Positions 6,377 to 12,866 of a DNA stretch of 12,866 bases are shown piece after piece. Location of the stretch: contig JAFDFV010000032.1 of the NCBI GenBank assembly GCA_019309665.1, forward strand, positions 1 through 12,866. The letters run 5' to 3'. The translations under genes and the position numbers were made by a program. The first letter of the stretch is position 1; each line of letters starts with the position of its first letter. This DNA is from Deltaproteobacteria bacterium. GTDB lineage: Bacteria; Desulfobacterota; Desulfobacteria; Desulfobacterales; ETH-SRB1. The notes under the pieces were generated by a model, which searched no databases, was not told the DNA's origin, and saw only the letters and a program-made list of their open reading frames with translations.

Positions 6377-7813
6377 TTACTTCCACCGCTTTAGTTTGCC
6401 GCTCGCTGTTTTATCCAGATTTGATACAAAGTGAAATTCTTTTGGGACTTTGTACTGCGCTAAATGTTTGTAGCAGTATTTGCGAATTTCATTTATATCA
6501 AAATCAGTCTTAATATCATCCATAAGAACAATTTTAGCACATGGCAATTCACCATACTGAGCATGTAATGTCCCGTAAACTAAAGATTCTTTGATGTCAG
6601 GATGCTGATTGAGAACAGATTCTACTTCATAAGGGAAGATTTTCATACCCGTAAAATTTATCACGTTTTTCTTTCTTCCGGCAATATAAAGAAACTTTTC
6701 ACTATCAAGCCTTCCCAGATCACCGGTTTTGAACCATCCATTGGATATTAAATCACATCTTCTAAGCCATGGCGAAAAATATGCATCAAACATTCCTTTG
6801 CCTTTTATGTAAACTCCGCCGACTCCATCTTTATCCGGATTTACTATTTTAACTTCATAATCTGGAAGAATTTTTCCAACTGAGCCTCTTTTCACAGGAT
6901 CTTTGGAAGAATTAATAAATGGCAGGCCAACTTCGATAATGCCATATGCTTCTATTAGTTCTAATCCAAATTTTTCATAAAAGTCACAGGCCACATAATC
7001 AGGAAGTCGCATTGCTGTTGAAACAGCCATGCGTATATTTATCAGCAATTTTGGTTTAAAAATATCGGATTTGGTAATTATCTGGTAGTGAAATGGGGAG
7101 GCATAAATAAATGTTCCTTTTTGACTGGTAAGTCCTTCTAACAGCGATTCAGGGAACGACCCGCCGCAAAGAACTATTGTAGCTCCTCGACGGAGAAAAA
7201 GCAGAATTGTTACAACAAAATGAAAACTCATGGAAAGAATCCAAACGATAACATCATCTGAAGTAATGTTCAGTGCCTTATCGGCAGCATCAGTCCTTTC
7301 AACAATAGACTCATGGGAGAGCAAGATACCTTTGCTTGTGCCGGTAGTGCCGGATGAGAACCTTATGAAGGCGGGATTCAATTCATAATAATCTTCCGGA
7401 AGTTCTTCCTTCGCTTCTCTATGATACAAAAAAAAATCTTTTTCAAAAAAACTGTCGGTAAAAATACGGTTAGAATTGTCACGAAAATATGCTGATTTAT
7501 CAAAGACTAAAAAATTTATATCTATTTTTTCAAGAACCGGTTCTAATTCATCAAGAGAAAGGGATACAGATACAGGTATAATAACAGCCTGTAAAGAAAG
7601 TATTGCCAGGCTGACAACAATGTAATCAATACTGTCACCGCACAAAAATGCTACCCGATGGGCGGGTCTGATGCCCTGATCGCTCAGCTCAGCCGCAGCG
7701 CAATCCACGGCAGCAAACAAATCACCGTATGAGAACTTCCTGTCTCCATCAATAACAGCCGCCTTTCCCAGGCAGCCACTTGTTTCATTTTTTATTGTGG
7801 TAACAATATTCAT
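6377..7813 (-). CDS. AMP-forming acyl ligase (acyl-CoA/acyl-ACP synthetase family)
   Basis: The 478-residue product is a full-length ANL-superfamily adenylating enzyme. It activates a carboxylic acid with ATP to acyl-AMP and passes it to a thiol. Core motifs are intact: the phosphate loop SSGTTGTSK (153-161), AYGIIE (289-294), TGDL (363-366), GRKKNVINFTGMKIFP (379-394), and catalytic Lys473 in DKTASGKLKR near the end. With an ACP encoded three genes upstream in the same operon, loading of that carrier is the likeliest role (inference); CoA is the alternative. The acid substrate cannot be told. The ATG at 7813 lies two bases after the oxidoreductase stop, which indicates translational coupling. 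The next gene downstream encodes the lipoprotein. Confidence 0.88.
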   Translation of the reverse strand: MNIVTTIKNETSGCLGKAAVIDGDRKFSYGDLFAAVDCAAAELSDQGIRPAHRVAFLCGDSIDYIVVSLAILSLQAVIIPVSVSLSLDELEPVLEKIDINFLVFDKSAYFRDNSNRIFTDSFFEKDFFLYHREAKEELPEDYYELNPAFIRFSSGTTGTSKGILLSHESIVERTDAADKALNITSDDVIVWILSMSFHFVVTILLFLRRGATIVLCGGSFPESLLEGLTSQKGTFIYASPFHYQIITKSDIFKPKLLINIRMAVSTAMRLPDYVACDFYEKFGLELIEAYGIIEVGLPFINSSKDPVKRGSVGKILPDYEVKIVNPDKDGVGGVYIKGKGMFDAYFSPWLRRCDLISNGWFKTGDLGRLDSEKFLYIAGRKKNVINFTGMKIFPYEVESVLNQHPDIKESLVYGTLHAQYGELPCAKIVLMDDIKTDFDINEIRKYCYKHLAQYKVPKEFHFVSNLDKTASGKLKRWK

Positions 7814-7815
7814 TA

Positions 7816-8994
7816 TCAGCAGTGTGCAGCTTCATAACCAGCTCTTTCACCTAACGATATGCAGGTCCCCATAACTCTTGTAGAACCCAGTGCTTCATGG
7901 GTAACCGAGATACAGCGCCCAGCACAAAAAAGATTTTTAATATCTTTTGTTACCAGACATCTCAGAGGTATTTCATAATTTTCACCTGGCTCAAGATATT
8001 TATATGTAACCCCCTTTTGCTGGTCCCAAAGTTCGATAGGCCAGGCATTTTTAACTATTCCGTCAGGAAATTTTTTTGCGTTGATGATATCATCTGCAGT
8101 TAGAGTATATTCTCCAAAGAGAAGCGGCCCCTCTCGATCAACGACTTCAGGCGACATTTCTACTATGTATGACTTTTTGAATACAGGCAGAACCCTGGAC
8201 AGGTAATTGTGTACTAATAGCGCATCCTTTTTCGCCTGTTTTTCCATTTTTGTCGTTAATGCCGGAGGTATGTTGAGTTTGCAATATCCTTCATCTTCAT
8301 CATCTCCTGAGACAAATGTCGTGTATTTAAGATAAAAAGGTATTTTTTTTTGTTCTGCTGCTTTGGATAAACAATACGGCACTTTTACCGCCAGGATATC
8401 AGTAACATCTTCCAAGCCTTTTACGCGGAATGTATAACCCGAGAGCTGTTGTTTGTCAGGAGAAATCACCTTGTAACGCGCACCACTTTTTTGAATAATA
8501 ACTCCATCACCACTGCAGTCAACAACAGTCCGCGGGATCATATCGAATTTATTATTAAAATTTTGAACTGTAACAGATACAATAGTATTTATTTCTTTTT
8601 TTACTGAAAATGCGCTGGTATTATAATAAATTTTTAGTTTTTCTTCCTTTTCACTCAATGACCGGAGAACCGAAACAAGATCTGCAGTTGCAAAAGGTAA
8701 AACATACACCTTGCCCATGCGCATTGGTATTTTTTTTGGCGCCAGTTTTTTCAGCATCAAACATATTTCTGAAGCAATTCCTTTATTTAGTGTATTATTG
8801 GGCATATCTGGTTTATTTGGATATAATCCACAGATAAAGCGATGTAAGCCAGTTATTGCTGCTCCTCCTGGAAAACTGTTTTTTTCTATTAAAACCGTAC
8901 TCGCTCCTTCACGTGCGGCTTTTATAGATGCAGCCATTCCTGCAATGCCGCCCCCAACAACAAGTACATCACAATCTATTTTTTCATAATTCAT
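7816..8994 (-). CDS. FAD-dependent oxidoreductase
   Basis: The 392-residue product has an N-terminal dinucleotide-binding fold: VLVVGGGIAG (GGGIAG at 14-19), the helix AASIKAAREG and the ribose-binding acid Glu37 in VLIEKN, followed by FPGGAAITG. The C-terminal FAD-closing motif is NLFCAGRCISVTHEALGSTR then VMGTCISLGERAGYEAA. This layout is that of the FAD_oxidored family (PF12831-like), whose members often have unknown substrates. RTVVDCSGDG marks the middle beta strand that contacts FAD. In this operon it could desaturate or oxidise a carrier-bound chain (inference). The ATG overlaps the acyltransferase stop in an ATGA arrangement, with GGAG five bases upstream. Residue Cys392 ends the protein. 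Confidence 0.85.
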   Translation of the reverse strand: MNYEKIDCDVLVVGGGIAGMAASIKAAREGASTVLIEKNSFPGGAAITGLHRFICGLYPNKPDMPNNTLNKGIASEICLMLKKLAPKKIPMRMGKVYVLPFATADLVSVLRSLSEKEEKLKIYYNTSAFSVKKEINTIVSVTVQNFNNKFDMIPRTVVDCSGDGVIIQKSGARYKVISPDKQQLSGYTFRVKGLEDVTDILAVKVPYCLSKAAEQKKIPFYLKYTTFVSGDDEDEGYCKLNIPPALTTKMEKQAKKDALLVHNYLSRVLPVFKKSYIVEMSPEVVDREGPLLFGEYTLTADDIINAKKFPDGIVKNAWPIELWDQQKGVTYKYLEPGENYEIPLRCLVTKDIKNLFCAGRCISVTHEALGSTRVMGTCISLGERAGYEAAHC

Positions 8995-10320
8995 TGAACT
9001 CCAAGCCTGGCTTTCAGTTTAGCAACTATCATGTTTACCTCTTTATCTGTCAACATTCCTTCTAAAAAGGAAATAACAGCATTTAATTTATTTTGAGACC
9101 GGTGAAAGAATACACCAAAGCCCGGTGGGACCGGAACTCTTGGCATGTGAAGAATATTTAATATTTTTTGGCCCATGAAGAAAGAAGGTTTATAAGCACT
9201 CTCTCCAACATATGAGAATGAAAAAGAAGCAATCCGGCCTTTTAAATAAAGTCGCATAATATTACTTAAAATCGGCAGAGGCAGGATGCGCATCAACAAA
9301 GTTGCTTCCTGAAAATTACCGGGCAATCCTGATTTAATTTGATCGTAAATCTGTTTTTTTATTGATTTGAGAAGAATAGGGAAATTATCAGCTTCATCAA
9401 GCAGGATTTTAATAAATAAGAAGGAAACATGGTTAAAGAATACTTCCTTGTGGACTTTATCTGAAGGTCGCATGTCAATTGAAACAGGGATTATGTAGTC
9501 ACCGGACTTTATATTTTTATTTCTAAACAGCTTATTAAGAACCCATACAGTACTTGCAAGAACATATGGCATTAGCATTAAATAGCCGGCTTCATTATAA
9601 GCATTTTCTACTATTAAATCTGTCTGATATTTGTCAAAAGGAATAACTTTAAACTTAAACTCAGAATTATTAGACTTTAATGGTATAGGGAGGACGCGTG
9701 GTGGAGCATTTTCACCAAGTTTTAAAAATGTGCGGTTTACCTGTTGACCTGCAATGAATTTTCTTCGCCAATGAGAGAGATGTGCGGATTCAGCAGGAAC
9801 AATAATATTTTTGTCGCAAAATGTGTTATCCTTATTTTCCCACTGATTCTGAAGCATTTCCAGAAAAGCTTCAGCACCTCGGGCATCAAACAAACGGTGG
9901 TCAAAAGTCATAGCCACATAACATTTATTCTTGGTATAGATTAAATGAAAAAAAACATGTTCCTGGTTGCTGATGAATTTTAAGTTGGCTTTTTGTTCCA
10001 AGAGTTTGAATAGGTTGGTATGATTAATATGTTCGAGGTGGTATACTTTAACCGGCAATAATCCGGACTGCCTCTTTGAAAAAATCTTCCAGTAGGGAGC
10101 AAGATTATAATCCCTTGATGTCCTGCCATACAAAACAGGGTATTTTTTTATTAAACTATCAAGGCAGTTCCTGAATTTATCTTCCTGTGGAGAGCCTTCT
10201 AATTCGAGAACTATCTGAGAAGTATTCCCTGTACCGGTTAGTTATGTAATCAAGTACATGAATAATCCAGTCTATTCCCGTTAAATAACGTTTTTTGCTG
10301 GGAAAATTAATTATACCCAT
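8991..10320 (-). pseudogene. CAT/condensation-fold acyltransferase, frameshifted near its N-terminus
   Basis: The main open part (to 10133 from a TTG, open to 10241) carries the signature DHRLFDARGAE, a variant of the HHxxxDG catalytic motif. The active-site His and the structural Asp are kept. This places it in the chloramphenicol-acetyltransferase/condensation/wax-synthase fold, enzymes that move acyl groups from a carrier to an alcohol or amine. Upstream of the TTG the frame still reads as protein (TGTGNTSQIVLELEGS, then NCLDSLIKKYPVL), so TTG is not the true start. It then meets a stop at 10242-10244. The preceding residues continue in another frame from ATG 10320 (MGIINFPSKKRYLTGIDWII, then HVLDYITNR). 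The 1,330-base span is 443 codons plus one base, so a single extra base near 10230-10241 explains it. Restored length is about 442 residues. Sequence error or real decay are both possible. Confidence 0.75.
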
Positions 10321-10364
10321 TATACAGATATCGCCAAATAGTTGAGCAGGAAAATGGTTAAGTA

Positions 10365-10473
10365 GTGTCTGAACGAAACCCACTGGTTCCGAGCAATCCA
10401 CTTATTTCCATTCGGTCATGCTTCCCTCGCAATGACAGGAAAAGTGTAATTGGGAGGGTTTTTGTTCAGATAC
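10365..10473. mobile_element. MITE-like element with terminal inverted repeats
   Basis: GTGTCTGAACGAAACCC (10365-10381) is nearly the inverse of GGGTTTTTGTTCAGATAC (10456-10473), with about 15 matches and a one-base gap. The inside contains, on the minus strand, TGTCATTGCGAGGGAAGCAT and, after a short gap, GGATTGCTC. This resembles the well-known GTCATTGCGAGG...GCAATC interspersed repeats (recognised from memory). It has no transposase and fits a non-autonomous element. It begins three bases after the ACP stop and ends about 44 bases before the likely acyltransferase ATG, so it inserted into the ACP-acyltransferase junction. It supplies an upstream in-frame ATG (10401), probably spurious. Confidence 0.55.
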
Positions 10474-10476
10474 GAA

Positions 10477-10728
10477 TTAGCTCATCTGGCTGATAGATGA
10501 TGCCAGGGAACGTACTGTCCTGAAATTTTCACTGGTTAACCCTGATTCCATTAGCTTAATGTTAAATGTTTTTTCTATAAACACCAGGAGCTCTACAAAG
10601 CTCAATGAATCAATGCCCATCTCATGAAAGGGCGTATCCAGTATGACCTTAGATGAATCGACAGATAAGATTGTCGCAATTTCTTGCGACAGAATATTTT
10701 CTATTTCTTTTAAAGTCTTTACTCCCAT
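10477..10728 (-). CDS. Acyl carrier protein
   Basis: The 83-residue product is a complete carrier protein: an acidic four-helix pattern with the phosphopantetheine site GIDSLSFVEL, whose Ser41 would carry the 4'-phosphopantetheine arm. Helix 2 (SLSFVELLVFIEKTFNIKL) is typical of type II ACPs. A dedicated ACP inside an operon with a ligase, a KS-like protein and an acyltransferase points to a pathway separate from housekeeping fatty acid synthesis, with intermediates held as thioesters in the cytoplasm. AGGAA seven bases before the ATG is a good ribosome binding site. A TAG from a small upstream frame directly abuts the ATG. The MITE-like element follows three bases after the stop. Confidence 0.92.
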   Translation of the reverse strand: MGVKTLKEIENILSQEIATILSVDSSKVILDTPFHEMGIDSLSFVELLVFIEKTFNIKLMESGLTSENFRTVRSLASSISQMS

Positions 10729-10842
10729 CTAAAAGTTCCTGCATTTGGTAAATTTATTAAAAATATTATACATCTCCGCTAACTGATTCAACTTCCTTAA
10801 ATATTTTTTTATATACCTCATCTGGAACCTCTTTTTTATCAT
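10729..10842 (-). CDS. Possible 37-residue coupling ORF between KS-like and ACP genes
   Basis: An ATG overlaps the KS-like stop (ATGA) and the frame ends in TAG directly before the ACP ATG. It encodes 37 mostly basic residues (MIKKRFQMRYIKKYLRKLN at the start). The exact fit at both ends suggests a translational-coupling peptide. However, the composition is what an AT-rich spacer would give, and another frame in the same stretch (10766-10846) reads DDKKEVPDEVYKKIFKEVES, which looks more protein-like but lacks a start. Neither is recognised. Confidence 0.25.
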   Translation of the reverse strand: MIKKRFQMRYIKKYLRKLNQLAEMYNIFNKFTKCRNF

Positions 10843-11909
10843 CGTATTAGTCTAATAATATCTGTTTTATCTGCGCAGTTTTTTCTAATGCAGCAGATTT
10901 GTTCGATTTTGGATGATTCTGTTTTTGTAATTACATTAAGATCATACGGATTTTCCTGAACTGGGCAAGCGTACTTAATTTGTTTTTTTATCATAAGTGC
11001 GCCTGCAGCGCAATGGAATGCGCTGATAATCTTCATACTTCCAAATATCGGCGCATATCCTCCGATAGAAACATCAACAGGAAACGCATCTTGATATGAT
11101 GTTTCATCTCCTGCCATACCATCAGCTTCTATAATATATATATCAGATTTTTTTATAGTGTCGCAATTAGTCATAGAAGCAGGTATAATTTCGCAATATT
11201 TATTCTGACAATTTTCTAAGCTTGTCATCAAAAATACGCTTCCCTCTCCTGGTACAGCCGATGGCAGGGCTGAAAAGTTAAAAGGTCTAATTTTTCCGTC
11301 ATTGGCAATTCGTAATTTCTGGTTACAGATATACTCCATAACATTGCCGCACACATCAACACAGCCGAGTAAAACGTATTTGCAACGCTTTTCAGTAAGC
11401 CACGCTTTAGCAAGGATAAGAGACTGATGAAACGGTGAAGCAAACTGAGTAATTGTAACAGTTGGTCCCCGGATATTTAATAAAGATGAAATATATGATG
11501 CCGCAGCATTATGAACTGAATGCGAAAAAGTTGTCGGAGAAACACTACCATCACCGTAATCTATAATATCATCAAGAAAACGGAAGGTTGTTACATGAGG
11601 CCCAAAAGCTGTTGATAGAATAATTCCAATATCTGCTTTTTTGTCATTAATTTGAATACCGCTGTCAACGACCGCATCACGTGCAGCCATCACTGCCATT
11701 TTGCTGAATCTGTCTGCCCTGCGTATTTTTTTTAATAAATTTATATCATTAATAGTTTCTTTTTCTACGCTGTAAATGGGGTAAAAAATATTTTGATCAT
11801 TATCAGACTTAATTAGCTTTGGTGAAGTCCATCCTTCCCGTAATGCAATGTCGAGGCTTTCAATTCCGCGTCCTCTTGTAGAAATTATTCCTATGCCCGC
11901 AATGTTCAT
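10839..11909 (-). CDS. Ketosynthase-like protein lacking the catalytic triad (chain-length-factor-like)
   Basis: The 356-residue product has the thiolase-fold ketosynthase frame: an N-terminal MNIAGIGIIST, MAVMAARDAVVDSGI, DIGIILSTAFGP, SVHNAAASYISSLLNIRGPT, PSAVPGEGSVFLM and a C-terminal AAGALM. The three catalytic positions are changed. The nucleophile Cys of the xTACSS site aligns with Ala157 in TVTITQFAS. The first His of NAHGT aligns with Asp263 in IEADG. The His of GHLLGAAG aligns with Ala297 in SAFHCAAG. It is also shorter than the usual ~410 residues. Condensing activity is therefore not expected. The best analogy is the KS-beta/chain-length-factor partner of heterodimeric type II systems. 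No active KS lies in the window. AAGGG eight bases upstream of the ATG supports the start. Confidence 0.8.
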   Translation of the reverse strand: MNIAGIGIISTRGRGIESLDIALREGWTSPKLIKSDNDQNIFYPIYSVEKETINDINLLKKIRRADRFSKMAVMAARDAVVDSGIQINDKKADIGIILSTAFGPHVTTFRFLDDIIDYGDGSVSPTTFSHSVHNAAASYISSLLNIRGPTVTITQFASPFHQSLILAKAWLTEKRCKYVLLGCVDVCGNVMEYICNQKLRIANDGKIRPFNFSALPSAVPGEGSVFLMTSLENCQNKYCEIIPASMTNCDTIKKSDIYIIEADGMAGDETSYQDAFPVDVSIGGYAPIFGSMKIISAFHCAAGALMIKKQIKYACPVQENPYDLNVITKTESSKIEQICCIRKNCADKTDIIRLIR

Positions 11910-11920
11910 GTAAGATGCCC

Positions 11921-12866
11921 TTAAAACAATTCCGTACGAACATTGTCATTTAGGCCAAGTTCCCTCAGCGCAACCTTTGTTTCCTCAACTTGGTGGTCAG
12001 CAACACCATCTTTGGGCGTTGCTTCAATACTTACGTTCAGTTTGAGACTTCCGGTCTTTACGAATTTTGTCAGGACCTTTGTGTAAAAATTCATCCATTT
12101 CTGAGGCGTGACTTCGCCGGACCAGCTCAGCCTTTGCGGCTTTTCCGGTGCCTCTGGAGGTTCTGGGTGACGAGGCTTAGGTTCTTTGCTAATCTGGACA
12201 TCCCCCGCTCCTAATCTGGACATCCCCCGCTCCTGAGATTTTACCAACTTTCGCGCTGACTATAAAATTTCCTTCGTCTTCAGCAGCTTTAAAAACACCA
12301 TCATGCCCGATTTCTCCACCCGTTGCCGACCATTCAACTATTCCCGTCTCTATATCGCGGCCAAACTGGTCAAGGCCCCTGGCAATAAAGGACTGCTTTG
12401 CTCCCGGTTTCAATTGGGTTTGTGATGGTGTTAATATGATCCCGGCTAATTCAGGTGGCTTTACATGCTTTTCCGCCTCTTCGGAGGTGATGATGAACAT
12501 ATCCTCTGATATTTCCACATCCAGAGCATCCAACGGTTTCTTATACACAAACGGGGAATAACCGCCATCCGGTGATTTTCCGACATAGGCTAAGTGGCCT
12601 TCGCCAACACCACGGGCGATGGTGTCCTTAACGGCTTCTGCATTTATGAGGCATGGAAATTTCGGTGATGCGAAAAATGCGTCCCGCACAGCCCTGGCAC
12701 TCCATTCAATGAAGGCAGGGGGCCAGTTTCTAACCAAAAAGCGAGGACTGACATCCTTTTCAACATCGTTGGTCTGCCGCAAAGTGAGCAATATGAATTT
12801 GCACATGGATTCAGCAGAACTGGATGTGGGCAGACCAAGATCGATTGTATGGATTTTGTTATCCTT
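11921..12866 (-). pseudogene. 3' part of a DUF499-type gene, frameshifted by a 22-bp duplication
   Basis: The frame is open to the window edge, so only the C-terminal part is seen (KIHTIDLGLPTSSSAESM, then RQTNDVEKDVSPRF, LVRNWPPAFIEWSARAVRDA, TIARGVGEGHLAYVGKS). From memory this matches DUF499 proteins, large predicted ATPases found with DUF1156 methyltransferases in predicted phage-defence islands. An Ig-like region follows (GIILTPSQTQLKPGAKQSF, GIVEWSATGGEIG). The first frame stops at 12189 after SGAGDVQIRSGGCPD. The rest continues in another frame (SGEVTPQKWMNFYTKVLTKF...VRTELF) to 11921. Removing one 22-base unit joins them as GAGDVQISKEPKPRHP, and the visible part becomes 924 bases, exactly 308 codons. 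The product as written loses about 98 residues. A sample (12661-12720) is 34 of 60 G+C, far above the KS-like gene (16 of 60 at 11701-11760). Confidence 0.75.
12189..12234. repeat. Perfect 22-bp tandem duplication
   Basis: Two identical 22-base units lie at 12189-12210 and 12211-12232 (CTAATCTGGACATCCCCCGC plus TC). The match continues two bases further (CT at 12233-12234). Because 22 is not a multiple of three, the second copy shifts the reading frame of the DUF499-type gene and creates its early TAG. Perfect identity implies a recent event or an assembly artefact. Confidence 0.95.

Noticed and set aside
8991..10133. TTG at 10133 as the true acyltransferase start
   Set aside because: The same frame continues upstream with convincing protein sequence (QIVLELEG, NCLDSLIKKYPVL) that such enzymes need for their first strand and helix.
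10177..10401. A stand-alone 74-residue protein
   Set aside because: Its C-terminal part is out of frame with the protein-like acyltransferase N-terminus, and its first residues derive from the MITE-like element. It is better read as the displaced 5' end of the acyltransferase.
11921..12247. The 108-residue frame as an independent gene
   Set aside because: Its first residues come from the duplicated 22-base unit, and the rest is the natural C-terminus of the DUF499-type protein.
1..12866. CRISPR array, tRNA or rRNA genes, complete insertion sequence
   Set aside because: No regularly spaced repeats, cloverleaf-like segments, rRNA-like conserved stretches or transposase frames were seen on reading both strands.

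Overview
The window carries a bacterial, probably Gram-negative, chromosome segment. Four predicted lipoproteins or exported proteins, a YidD gene and Shine-Dalgarno-led genes with ATG, GTG and TTG starts support this. No rRNA or tRNA gene fixes the taxon. The gene types (B12-type radical SAM pair, TRL-like lipoproteins, interspersed repeats of the 'CACTAAGGC..CAAAGACACAAAG' and 'GTCATTGCGAGG' kind) would fit Desulfobacterota or the PVC/Omnitrophota area, but that is only an impression.

Layout, left to right. (1) 1-1900, minus strand: the start of an exported protein cut by the left edge, yidD, a membrane-anchored TPR protein, and two tandem TRL-like lipoproteins. (2) 1901-2303: a 403-base spacer with a hairpin and a possible promoter. 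(3) 2304-5401, plus strand: two B12-binding-type radical SAM proteins. The first is much richer in G+C than its surroundings. (4) 5459-11909, minus strand: a tightly packed acyl-assembly operon. Read in its own direction it encodes a ketosynthase-like protein without catalytic residues, an acyl carrier protein, a CAT/condensation-fold acyltransferase, a FAD-dependent oxidoreductase, an AMP-forming acyl ligase and a lipoprotein. (5) 11921-12866, minus strand: the 3' part of a DUF499-type gene, linked by family knowledge to predicted phage-defence islands. It ends 11 bases before the ketosynthase-like gene.

How the genes may work together (inference): the ligase would activate a carboxylic acid and load it on the carrier protein. 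The KS-like protein could act as a chain-length-factor-type partner of an active KS that is not in the window. The FAD enzyme would oxidise or desaturate the chain, and the CAT-like enzyme would move the acyl group to an acceptor. The radical SAM proteins could add methyl or C-C bond chemistry, but they are convergent to the operon and may be unrelated.

Two genes are broken. The DUF499 gene is frameshifted by an exact 22-bp tandem duplication, and removing one copy restores the frame. The acyltransferase has a one-base-type frameshift near its N-terminus, and a roughly 109-bp MITE-like element lies between it and the ACP gene. The right half therefore looks like a biosynthetic locus joined to a defence gene and now partly decaying, unless the frameshifts are sequence errors.
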